A stretch of 10,643 nt of DNA from assembly GCA_025924845.1 (NCBI GenBank), contig JAICHN010000151.1, forward strand, positions 1 through 10,643. The letters are read 5' to 3'. Within the stretch, counting starts at the first letter, position 1, and the number at the start of each line of letters is the position of its first letter. Position numbers and translations under genes: made by a program. Origin of the DNA: Chloroflexota bacterium (lineage in GTDB: Bacteria > Chloroflexota > UBA5177 > JANWHV01). Shown piece after piece: positions 1-6,152 of this stretch. The notes under the pieces were generated by a model that searched no databases, had not been told where the DNA came from, and saw only the letters and a program-made list of their open reading frames with translations.

Positions 1-2
1 GC

Positions 3-599
3 CGATCATCGGCCACGCCACCGTACGATATGCCGACACTGCTTGCTGATCTTGATGCGCTGCGTATCGCCCTGGGCCATGAGCGCTGGATAGTGGGCGG
101 TCACTCGTTCGGCGCCGACCTAGCACTCGCCTATGCCCTAGAATACCCCGATTGCGTTCGCGCTCTGATCTACATCTCGGGTACCGGCGTGCAAGACGAT
201 CGTCAGTGGCATGCAGCCTACGAGGCCGGCCAAGCGGCCGGCCGGGATCCCCTTCCCGCTTTCGACTATCCGTTCAATCCGGAGGTGAACCGGGCGGTAA
301 ATGCATCATGGCGCTCGTACATCAAACAGCCGCTGCTTCTGCGTCGGATCGCTGATCTACATGTCCCGACGCTCGTTCTATATGGGAGCAAGGACATTCG
401 GCCCCCATGGCCGGTCCTGCAACTCGTGCATCTCCTACCCAATGCTCATTGCGAGGTCATTGAGGATGCGCCTCACTGTCCGTGGCTGACCCACGCCGAC
501 GACATGCGGACCCGCATACGCGCGTTTCTCCAGGGGTTAGCATGTCTTCCTGATGTCGAAGGTCGTGAGGAAACGGCTCAACTCTCGGGGCGTGCGTAG
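3..599 (+). CDS. alpha/beta hydrolase, proline-iminopeptidase-like (5' partial)
   Basis: A serine hydrolase of the alpha/beta fold, truncated by the window start. The reading frame is open back to base 3, and the residues before the first ATG (base 30), including PPYD, fit the family, so that ATG is probably internal. Counting from it, the nucleophile elbow GHSFG places Ser26 (bases 105-107). The acid is probably Asp122 in LYGSKD, and the base His149 in DAPHCPW, so the catalytic order Ser-Asp-His is complete. The stretch between the elbow and the acid leaves only about 55 residues for a cap domain, shorter than in classical proline iminopeptidases, so the substrate cannot be named. The C-terminal 20 residues run past the usual last helix and overlap the converging kinase gene. 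Family confidence is high; peptidase versus esterase activity is undecided. Confidence 0.85.
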   Translation, partial: RSSATPPYDMPTLLADLDALRIALGHERWIVGGHSFGADLALAYALEYPDCVRALIYISGTGVQDDRQWHAAYEAGQAAGRDPLPAFDYPFNPEVNRAVNASWRSYIKQPLLLRRIADLHVPTLVLYGSKDIRPPWPVLQLVHLLPNAHCEVIEDAPHCPWLTHADDMRTRIRAFLQGLACLPDVEGREETAQLSGRA

Positions 600-1013
600 G
601 ACATGGACATCAGCGCTTGGAGCGTACCTGGCGACAGCGTCGCGCACGGCAGGGCGGCTTCGATATCGCCAGGTTAGCAGCCACCACCAAAAGTCGGCAC
701 GCTCACGCGATCGCCGCGCAGCGTGCCAAGCGCATCGGATCAGTGAGAAGTCGAGGATCACTATGGTATCGGCTCGCCCGAGTCGGGGGGCAAGCGCGTC
801 GTAGGGTCCCAAGTCTCCGTCCATGATCCATTCGCATGACTCGGCCAACTCGCGTTGCGTCCGCAGCCAGTCGACCGCCGGCATTGCTGCCAAGTCCGGA
901 CGCCAGAAGTGCTTATCCAGTTCGATGACCGGCAGTCCCGTGAGTTGGCCCAGGCGCACCGATGCGGTGGACTTGCCCGCCCCACCGCGACCCAAGACGA
1001 CTACTCGCTTCAT
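537..1013 (-). CDS. small P-loop kinase, adenylate kinase / FlaR topology-modulation-like
   Basis: A 158-residue nucleotide-binding protein. The N-terminus carries the Walker A loop GRGGAGKST (residues 8-16, Lys14). It is followed by the family pattern ELDKHFWRPD (about 31-40), the segment WIMDGDL (62-68) in the place of the usual W-V-I-D-G-N-Y, and a strand RADTIVILDF (79-88). This order matches the small adenylate-kinase-like proteins annotated as topology modulation or FlaR proteins; cytosolic and ATP-dependent, but the phosphate acceptor is unknown. The start is supported by AGGAGG on the minus strand (1025-1030), 11 nt before the ATG. It lies convergent to the hydrolase, with 63 bp of 3' overlap, and divergent from the DUF503 gene. 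At 158 residues it is slightly short for the family; the lid and C-terminus look complete. Confidence 0.85.
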   Translation of the reverse strand: MKRVVVLGRGGAGKSTASVRLGQLTGLPVIELDKHFWRPDLAAMPAVDWLRTQRELAESCEWIMDGDLGPYDALAPRLGRADTIVILDFSLIRCAWHAARRSRERADFWWWLLTWRYRSRPAVRDAVARYAPSADVHVLRTPRELSRFLTTFDIRKTC

Positions 1014-1076
1014 CGTGACAAGAACCTCCTAACCGCGCCGCAGTGATGGTACCGCCTTTGTACGCGATGAATTCGT

Positions 1077-1082
1077 ATCATA
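1077..1082 (-). promoter_or_regulatory. candidate -10 box for the P-loop kinase gene
   Basis: On the minus strand the hexamer TATGAT matches the sigma70 -10 consensus at five of six positions. It sits 64 bp before the kinase start, and no convincing -35 hexamer is seen at 16-18 bp. On the plus strand the same 128-bp divergent gap has only a weak TTGTAC (1058-1063) / TACTGT (1081-1086) pair for the DUF503 gene. Both are sequence matches only. Confidence 0.25.
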
Positions 1083-1141
1083 CTGTGGCACACTGCATTG
1101 CAGGCACACATCCGTGTTTGATAGGCGCAGGTGGACTTTTA

Positions 1142-1435
1142 ATGACGACCGCAATTGCCCGCATTGAACTTTCCCTGGAAGGCTGCCAATCCCTCAAGGA
1201 TAAGCGGCAGGTGCTGCGTAGCCTGGTCGAGCGCGCCCGCACGCGCTTCCAGGTCAGCATCGCCGAAGTGGAGGACCAGGATCTGTGGAACCACGCCGTG
1301 CTCGGTCTCGCCTACATCAGCGGCAGTGGCGGCCACGCGCGCGAGGTGATCGAGAAGGCGGTCGAGTGGCTGAGCACGGCGTCGGACGAGGCGGAGATGG
1401 TGGATGTACAGATCGAATTGGTCCAGCCGGTGTAG
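1142..1435 (+). CDS. DUF503 family protein (YlxP-like)
   Basis: A 97-residue protein of the DUF503 family. The diagnostic core is SLKDKRQVLRSLVERAR (residues 16-32) followed by FQVSIAEVEDQDLWNHAVLGLAYIS (36-60), closely following the usual SLKDKR ... VSVAEV.DQDLW pattern. The family has a small ferredoxin-like fold and in Firmicutes sits in the infB-rbfA region (YlxP); a ribosome or RNA role has been suggested there but no reaction is known. Here it stands alone, without translation genes. The start at 1142 was chosen because the family N-terminus begins just there and AGGTGG (1129-1134) lies 7 nt upstream; the frame is open to an earlier ATG at 1043, but those 33 residues do not resemble the family. 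Transcription probably ends at the strong hairpin 35 bp past the stop. Confidence 0.9.
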   Translation: MTTAIARIELSLEGCQSLKDKRQVLRSLVERARTRFQVSIAEVEDQDLWNHAVLGLAYISGSGGHAREVIEKAVEWLSTASDEAEMVDVQIELVQPV

Positions 1436-1469
1436 GTCTGCCGACTGGTCCTCGCCCGCCACCCTCTAA

Positions 1470-1517
1470 AGAAAGAAGGAGACCTCGGTCCAAGTGGACC
1501 GAGGTCTCCTTCTTTCT
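1470..1517. terminator. bidirectional intrinsic terminator between convergent genes
   Basis: A perfect 22-bp inverted repeat (1470-1491 and 1496-1517) separated by the loop AAGT. The stem centre is GC-rich (GACCTCGGTCC), while its base is purine/pyrimidine-rich, so transcripts from either side end in a run such as CCUUCUUUCU. It lies between the stop of the DUF503 gene (+) and the stop of the NlpC/P60 gene (-), exactly where a terminator serving both strands is expected. The U-runs are interrupted by C, so the efficiency is uncertain. Confidence 0.85.
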
Positions 1518-1547
1518 AAATCGACGCCACGACGAAATCTTCAGGCC

Positions 1548-1592
1548 GCGACCGCAGTCGCCTCTCGCCCCTACCAGGGGACCGCAGTCCCC
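1548..1592. repeat. two related CGCA-loop hairpins (REP-like doublet)
   Basis: Two short palindromes 30 bp apart share the core GACCGCAGTC. The first is GCGAC-CGCA-GTCGC (1548-1561), the second GGGGAC-CGCA-GTCCCC (1577-1592). Loop and three inner pairs are identical; the fourth pair is C-G in the first and G-C in the second, so the pairing is kept while the sequence changes. Between them is GCCCCTAC (1568-1575), the reverse complement of the GTAGGGGC motif seen twice near 8.8-8.9 kb. They lie in the convergent gap downstream of the terminator. A remnant of a dispersed palindromic repeat is the likeliest reading. Confidence 0.55.
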
Positions 1593-1616
1593 GGCCCGCG
1601 TAGGCTGGAAAGGGGT

Positions 1617-2912
1617 TTAGGAATGCGCTAACCAGGTGCTGGCCGCCCAGCCCACCGTGCCCGAGCGCAGCTTGACTTCGGTCCACTCCTTGTGCTGCTC
1701 GATCGCTTGCACCTGTTCACCCTGGAACAGTACGGTAAGCACCCTCGCATGGGTATCCGGCTTGGCACGCACGTTTAGCACCGACGCGGTTACCTTCACC
1801 TGCCCCGAACCGGCCGGCGTGGTCTTGGTGGATGCCTGGGTGAGGTTGGCGGGCGCGGCAGGGCTAAGATACTGCATGTCCACCCAGCCCACCTGGCCCT
1901 TTGGTGTCTTGACGTGCGCCCAGTTGGCCTGGACGCCGCTCACGCTGAGCCGGTCGCCCTTAAGCACAAAGCCTATCGTATTCTTTGCCTTTACCGGACC
2001 GCTACGCACATAAAGTGGTCCTTGCGCGACATAGAGGACGGTAGGCGTGCCCGAGATAGCCGCCGCGCGCGAAAAACCGGTGGAGGTAGTGTTGGCGGCG
2101 CCCTGCGTGGAACCCGATACCGTTTGCACATCGCCTGCGCTGACCCATCCGTAGAGGGTTCCTTCACGCACGTCGTACCAGCTGCCCTCGGCTTGCACCA
2201 CGGTGAGGTTGGCGCTCGTGCTTACCGTGGCCACGGCACTGTATTGATAGCCGGGACCGCTGTACATACCCACGGCGTTGGAGAGCGGTTGTACGTGGGA
2301 ACCCGCCGCCGCCGAGGCTACTACGGGTTGCGCGGTGGGCACGGGCGTGGCTGTAGGGGCGGTGGGTGGGGTAGCCTGCTCGGTGCCGGGCATGGGCGCC
2401 GTCCCCAGTAGGGCCAGGGGTCGGGTGGCGCCCGTGTAATGCTCCTGCCAATACCCGTCGTGAAGCTGGTCGGTGGTTACCCCCACCGCAAAACTATCGG
2501 CGCCGATCATCTGATCGGCGCCGATATAAATGGCCACGTGTGAGAGTCCGGCGAAGACGGTGTTGCTGAAAAAGAGAACATCCCCCGGCATTAGGTCGCT
2601 TTCCGCGACCTTCGGCGCGCTGCCATAGGCCATGGGAATGTCAAAAGGCACGTAGACGCCGTTTTGGTGGAAGACGAAGTTGACGAAACCAATACAACTG
2701 AATCCGGCGGGGGTATTGCCGATCCAGGCGTAAGGCGAACCCAAATACTGTCGCGCCGTGGCGACAATGTCCGAGGGACTGGGGGCCCTACTGGGGGCGG
2801 TGAGTTTCGAGGCGCTGGAACTGCCGGCTCGGATGGGGCTGGTGGGGAGACTACTTGCGACGGTGAGAATGCCGGCGACTACGGCCCCTGCTACCAGTCT
2901 CTTCAAAATCAT
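1617..2912 (-). CDS. secreted NlpC/P60 cell-wall hydrolase with three SH3b domains
   Basis: A 431-residue secreted peptidoglycan peptidase, expected to cut stem peptides outside the membrane. Residues 1-30 are a signal peptide (MILKR, hydrophobic core, then ASS..TSPIRAG). The NlpC/P60 domain spans about 47-166. The nucleophile is Cys73 in FSCIGFV, where DCSG is commoner, and the base is His125 in SHVAIYIG. The third catalytic position, 12 residues after this His, is Gly137 rather than His. A Pro/Thr/Ala linker (171-200) leads to three SH3b wall-binding repeats at about 206-265, 293-350 and 371-428. The start at 2912 is preferred over the ATG at 3002 because a good promoter lies between them and a GGGAGG sequence precedes it; that spacing is short (3 nt), so the TTG at 2906, with 9 nt, is a real alternative. 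Confidence 0.9.
   Translation of the reverse strand: MILKRLVAGAVVAGILTVASSLPTSPIRAGSSSASKLTAPSRAPSPSDIVATARQYLGSPYAWIGNTPAGFSCIGFVNFVFHQNGVYVPFDIPMAYGSAPKVAESDLMPGDVLFFSNTVFAGLSHVAIYIGADQMIGADSFAVGVTTDQLHDGYWQEHYTGATRPLALLGTAPMPGTEQATPPTAPTATPVPTAQPVVASAAAGSHVQPLSNAVGMYSGPGYQYSAVATVSTSANLTVVQAEGSWYDVREGTLYGWVSAGDVQTVSGSTQGAANTTSTGFSRAAAISGTPTVLYVAQGPLYVRSGPVKAKNTIGFVLKGDRLSVSGVQANWAHVKTPKGQVGWVDMQYLSPAAPANLTQASTKTTPAGSGQVKVTASVLNVRAKPDTHARVLTVLFQGEQVQAIEQHKEWTEVKLRSGTVGWAASTWLAHS
2496..2525. repeat. duplicated 12-bp palindrome inside the NlpC/P60 domain
   Basis: The self-complementary 12-mer ATCGGCGCCGAT occurs twice (2496-2507 and 2514-2525), separated by CATCTG. On the coding strand it encodes IGAD-QM-IGAD, residues 130-139 of the peptidase, directly after the catalytic His125. 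Both copies are identical at every base, so the repeat is recent or constrained at the DNA level. Confidence 0.9.
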
Positions 2913-2983
2913 GGACCTCCCGGAACCGCTGCCTTGCCGGCCCGCCAACGGTACTACCAACAGCGCGACCTGCAACGCGCGGT

Positions 2984-3013
2984 AGTATACACGTAGCCGC
3001 ATAGGCTGCGCAA
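2984..3013 (-). promoter_or_regulatory. promoter of the NlpC/P60 gene
   Basis: On the minus strand TTGCGC (3013 to 3008) and TATACT (2989 to 2984) are separated by 18 bp. The -10 matches consensus at five of six positions, the -35 at its first three. Transcription would begin near 2977, giving a leader of about 65 nt before the start at 2912 and excluding the upstream in-frame ATG at 3002. Sequence match only. Confidence 0.5.
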
Positions 3014-3215
3014 CCCCCCCTCCGGATCACCAGAGGAAACGCTCATTCTTATTCCGGCCCTACTTTGCATAATCATGAATGTGGGGCGATCCGTCCACAG
3101 GGATATCCACCATTCCTCGCCACTGCCCGACGGCGTCTTCATGCTGCACCGCCGGCGCCCCTGGTACCATCATCGGCGTGTGGTGTACTTTCCTTAGTCA
3201 CAAGGTGGAAGACAG

Positions 3216-4190
3216 GTGATAAACGTCCCCATGACGCTCCCCGCCCTATCGCAAATCGAGCAGGCGCGCGCCCGTCTGCTCGCCGTGCTCACCCAAACCC
3301 CCCTGCTCCCCCTCGACCGCGATCTCGCCGGCGGGCGCGACATCCGCGTGAAGTGCGAGAATTTGCAGCGAACCGGCTCGTTTAAGATTCGTGGGGCCTT
3401 TAACCGGATCGCTTCCCTTTCGCCCGAGCAACGGGCGCGCGGCGTGGTCGCCTATTCATCCGGTAACCATGCTCAAGGCGTGGCCTGCGCCGCCGAGTTG
3501 CTCGGCGTACGCGCGACCGTGGTTATGCCGGAGAACGCGGTGGCCGCCAAGGTGGCCGCTACCAAGCGCTATGGGGCCGAGGTGCTTTTCGCGGGTACCG
3601 ACTCCGAGGCGCGCCGCGCCCGGGCCGAGGAGCTGGCCGAAGCCCGCGGCGCCTCCCTGGTGCCACCCTACGACGATCCGGAGATTATCGCCGGCCAGGG
3701 GACGTTGGGCCTGGAGATTCTCGAGCAGGCGCCCGATGTGAGCACCGTATTCGTGCCCGTTGGGGGCGGCGGTCTGGTTTCGGGCGTGGCGCTGGCGATC
3801 AAGGCCATGCGGTCCGATGTGCGCGTGGTGGGGGTCGAACCGGAGGGCGCCGCCGACGCGGCGGCCTCGCGGAAGGCGGGGCATGTCGTCGCCCTGGAGC
3901 ATACGGAGACGATCGCCGATGGCCTGCGTGCCCTGAAGGTGGGCGCGCTCCCCTTCGAGGCGATCCGCGATTGGGTGGATGATGTGGTGACGGTGTCCGA
4001 CGCGGCCATTCTGGATGCCGCGCGCCTGCTCCTGCGTCGCGTCCGGGTGGTGGCCGAGCCCTCCGGCGCCGTGGCCCTGGCCGCCGCGTTGGCGGCAACG
4101 GACGTGGACGGCGCGGTGGCCGTAATCAGCGGCGGCAATATCGCTCCGGACTTGCTTCGTACCTTGCTGGACGACCACGCGGCGCTATAG
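3216..4190 (+). CDS. threonine/serine dehydratase, PLP-dependent, no ACT domain
   Basis: A 324-residue fold-type II PLP enzyme that probably deaminates L-threonine to 2-oxobutyrate and L-serine to pyruvate in the cytosol. The PLP-binding Lys57 lies in GSFKIRGA; the substrate loop is SSGNHAQG (81-88); the phosphate-binding glycine loop is GGGGL (183-187); EPSGA (281-285) and SGGN (305-308) complete the cofactor site. It ends after the catalytic domain, as in the catabolic TdcB and serine racemase group, and lacks the C-terminal ACT regulatory domain of biosynthetic IlvA, so isoleucine feedback is unlikely. E210 and D214 could form the divalent-metal site of serine-racemase-type members. The GTG at 3216 has AAGGTGG 7 nt upstream; ATG at 3231 is an alternative with AGGTGA 11 nt upstream. 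It is divergent from the NlpC/P60 gene across a 303-bp gap in which no strong plus-strand promoter was found, only a CATAAT hexamer at 3068-3073. Confidence 0.92.
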   Translation: MINVPMTLPALSQIEQARARLLAVLTQTPLLPLDRDLAGGRDIRVKCENLQRTGSFKIRGAFNRIASLSPEQRARGVVAYSSGNHAQGVACAAELLGVRATVVMPENAVAAKVAATKRYGAEVLFAGTDSEARRARAEELAEARGASLVPPYDDPEIIAGQGTLGLEILEQAPDVSTVFVPVGGGGLVSGVALAIKAMRSDVRVVGVEPEGAADAAASRKAGHVVALEHTETIADGLRALKVGALPFEAIRDWVDDVVTVSDAAILDAARLLLRRVRVVAEPSGAVALAAALAATDVDGAVAVISGGNIAPDLLRTLLDDHAAL

Positions 4191-4292
4191 ATTGTTCGGT
4201 CGGCCAGGACAGCTGTGCCGGCCGGCGGTTTGGGGAGGAGGCCATCCGTAAGCAAATCTCTCGCGCCCTCCAGACAATGAAGGAGCACTACC

Positions 4293-5114
4293 ATGACGAC
4301 ATCCCCTGACCGGTACGCCGACTTGATGCCGGAGCACGACGATCCCGCACTCGCGCGGCTTGTCGACGAGCTCGACCGCACACTTCATGCCGTCCCGCCG
4401 CCGCCACATCTACGGGCGACGATGCGGCGAGTGCTCGATCAGCGGATCGCGGCGCATCCAGGACAGGGGCTGCTCTCGCGAAAAGAGGTGATTAAGGCGG
4501 GCGCGGCTGCCGCGGCTACGGCCTGGCTGTCGGTGCTCGGCCATTCCAGTCTCGCCCTCGCCGACGAGCTGGCGCGTCTGGTGCGAGAGGGACCAATGAG
4601 CGCGGTTCGGCTGGGCGCGATGCTGCGCGAGGAACGCGCCCAATGGCAAGCCTTGCTCAGCGAAATCGGCCCCGACCGCATGGACATGGTGGATGTAGAA
4701 GGGACGTGGTCGGTGAAGCAGATCGTTGCCCACCTCACGTGGTATGAAGGGGTTGTCGTCGAGGGTGCCCAAAAGCTCATGAAAACCGGAACCTTCGTCC
4801 GCGAGGGGCTACGGGCGCTGCCCCTGGATGAGCGCAATGCGCTTATCGCGGCGCAGAGCGCCCCGCGCCCGGTGCGGGAAGTACTGGCCGAGTCGGAGCG
4901 TGTCTTCGACCAACTGCTGTCCGTGGTCGCCGCATGCCCGGACGATATCCTGAACGATCCGCGCCGGCTGGGGTTGCCCGACGACGTGGTGCCGTGGACG
5001 CTGGTGGCGAACAACTCGTATGCCCATTACCGGGAGCATATGCAGGCTATACAGACCTGGCTTGATGCATCCTCGACCTATCGGAGTGGAACGGCCGGAC
5101 TCCCGGGACCCTGA
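4293..5114 (+). CDS. DinB/DfsB-like protein with internal Tat-like signal
   Basis: A 273-residue protein in three parts. Residues 1-60 are a charged, proline-containing segment (VDELDRTLHAVPPPPHL). Residues 62-90 look like a twin-arginine signal: SRKEVIKAG, then an alanine-rich hydrophobic stretch, then LALA before DE, a possible signal-peptidase site after Ala90. Residues 105-258 are a DinB-like four-helix domain: TWSVKQIVAHLTWYEG supplies His147 and HYREHM supplies His245 and His249, the usual metal-binding His triad. DinB-fold proteins include thiol transferases and the ClbS/DfsB group; the substrate here is unknown. The start has AAGGAG (4280-4285) 7 nt upstream. It lies 102 bp after the dehydratase, possibly in the same transcript. 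The RK in place of RR and the long leader make export uncertain. Confidence 0.8.
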   Translation: MTTSPDRYADLMPEHDDPALARLVDELDRTLHAVPPPPHLRATMRRVLDQRIAAHPGQGLLSRKEVIKAGAAAAATAWLSVLGHSSLALADELARLVREGPMSAVRLGAMLREERAQWQALLSEIGPDRMDMVDVEGTWSVKQIVAHLTWYEGVVVEGAQKLMKTGTFVREGLRALPLDERNALIAAQSAPRPVREVLAESERVFDQLLSVVAACPDDILNDPRRLGLPDDVVPWTLVANNSYAHYREHMQAIQTWLDASSTYRSGTAGLPGP

Positions 5115-5151
5115 CCGCGGGCACCGGCGGAGAACTATCTCGGCCACGGGT

Positions 5152-5157
5152 TATACT
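5152..5157 (+). promoter_or_regulatory. candidate -10 box, possibly leaderless gene start
   Basis: TATACT matches the -10 consensus at five of six positions. A transcript would begin near 5164, at or just before the ATG at 5166, which has no clear Shine-Dalgarno sequence. No recognisable -35 hexamer is present. The hexamer equals the -10 boxes proposed at 2984-2989 (minus) and 10233-10238. Confidence 0.3.
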
Positions 5158-5165
5158 TGAAGACG

Positions 5166-5936
5166 ATGACCGATCCGGCGCGCGCTCAATCGTCCTTAGC
5201 CCTCGCCCACGGTTCGAGCCTCCTGCCCGTACCGCGCGTAGCCGGCCGCGCCGGCGTATCCGGCCTCGCCCTCGTGGCTGGGTTGCTGCTTCTGTTGGCT
5301 GCCTTCGGCGCCGCGCTCGTACATATCATCGAGTACCATCTTGGCCTGGGGGGCAGCGGCGACTGGCGGGTCAACGCGCTGCTCATGCTGCGGCGGTGTC
5401 CCCTGTCGGGCAGCCTCCTCGTCGTCGTCCTCTGCACGCTTGTCGTCCTCACTGCTCTGTGGCGCGAACTGCGGGCGCTGAGCCTGCAACGTCGCCGGCT
5501 CACCCAGGCGGCGGCCAGGGTCGGCCTTAAACCGGCGACCACGTACATAACCCTGCCGCGGCGCCTGGCCCGACTCCTCCAACTGCTGATTCCTCTGCTC
5601 GCCATGCAAGCCGGCGTCTACGCGCTGGCGGGCCATCTGTGGTCAATGGGCGTCCAGATGCGGATGGGCGGCATCCTGATGACCATGCCGGTGCGGGGCG
5701 CGGCGCCGCTGCTCCCGTTGCACCTCATCGTAGCCGTGGGATTGGCGGTCCTCGTCTGGCGTCTGGAACGGCGCCTCACGGTGCTGCGATCCGTCATCGC
5801 GACGGTGCATCGTCTTTTGAAGCTCCTTGGCTTCGACCGCCCCGCGGCGCCCGTGCCCCATGGGCCGGCCCCGCGTCCGCTCCAGGCGTGGGTCGCCCCG
5901 ACCCTCCTCTCCCGACCACCCCCTGTCCGAGCGTAA
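5166..5936 (+). CDS. four-helix membrane protein with His/Met-rich external loops, unknown function
   Basis: I do not recognise the family. From ATG 5166 the protein has 256 residues (a TTG at 5157 would add three). Four hydrophobic segments lie at about 29-54, 82-99, 136-156 and 183-198. The 2-3 loop is rich in Arg/Lys (RELRAL..QRRRL..LPRRLAR), so by the positive-inside rule both ends are cytoplasmic and loops 1-2 and 3-4 face outward. Those outward parts hold HIIEYH (53-58) and a loop with His157, Met161, Met165, Met167, Met172, Met174 and His186. Such a composition is usual in copper-binding proteins, and the next genes are CopC and CopD, so a copper-related membrane role is plausible but only inferred. 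The C-terminal tail is Pro-rich. It lies 51 bp after the DinB-like gene; a 216-bp gap follows. Confidence 0.75.
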   Translation: MTDPARAQSSLALAHGSSLLPVPRVAGRAGVSGLALVAGLLLLLAAFGAALVHIIEYHLGLGGSGDWRVNALLMLRRCPLSGSLLVVVLCTLVVLTALWRELRALSLQRRRLTQAAARVGLKPATTYITLPRRLARLLQLLIPLLAMQAGVYALAGHLWSMGVQMRMGGILMTMPVRGAAPLLPLHLIVAVGLAVLVWRLERRLTVLRSVIATVHRLLKLLGFDRPAAPVPHGPAPRPLQAWVAPTLLSRPPPVRA

Positions 5937-6076
5937 GCCGCGATCAGTTCGCCCCGGCGCGACTATCCTCCAGCGAAGGCCGGCCGGGCCTCCGCGGCAT
6001 ATCGACGTAACCGCGCTCAGTAGATCAGATCGGCGAATCGGATGACCGCCCTCGTGAGCCTCCCGCCGGTCTCCAC

Positions 6077-6113
6077 CCTACAGCGCCCTATACCTACCTC
6101 CTACAACATCCTA
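6077..6113 (+). promoter_or_regulatory. CCTA direct repeats upstream of copC, possible operator
   Basis: Five CCTA tetramers start at 6077, 6087, 6093, 6100 and 6110. Two pairs have exactly 10-bp periodicity, one helical turn. They end 39 bp before the copC start, in a 216-bp gap (5937-6152) that is otherwise pyrimidine-rich and holds no gene. Direct repeats spaced 10-11 bp are the usual layout of OmpR/CopR-type response-regulator sites, but the repeat unit is short and could be chance in C-rich sequence. Confidence 0.3.
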
Positions 6114-6152
6114 TGCACGCATAACTACGGTTTGTGAAAGGCAACGAACATC

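Noticed and set aside
1043..1141. Earlier in-frame ATG for the DUF503 protein
   Set aside because: The added 33 residues do not resemble the family N-terminus, and a ribosome-binding sequence sits properly before 1142.
2353..2360. GTAGGGGC octamer within the NlpC/P60 linker as a further REP copy
   Set aside because: It lies in a coding Pro/Thr/Ala linker with no surrounding palindrome, so chance is sufficient.
2913..3002. 30-residue N-terminal extension of the NlpC/P60 protein from an ATG at 3002
   Set aside because: The best promoter on that strand has its -10 box at 2984-2989, inside this extension, and a normal signal peptide begins at 2912.
4199..4226. GTCGGCC/GGCCGGC hairpin after the dehydratase as a terminator
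   Set aside because: The stem has a G-T pair, a 14-nt loop and no T-run; the DinB-like gene follows with only a short gap.
3456..4381. Long open frames on the minus strand opposite the dehydratase
   Set aside because: They are Arg/Pro/Ala-rich or compositionally biased, lack ribosome-binding sites and family motifs, and lie wholly over a well-supported gene in GC-rich DNA.
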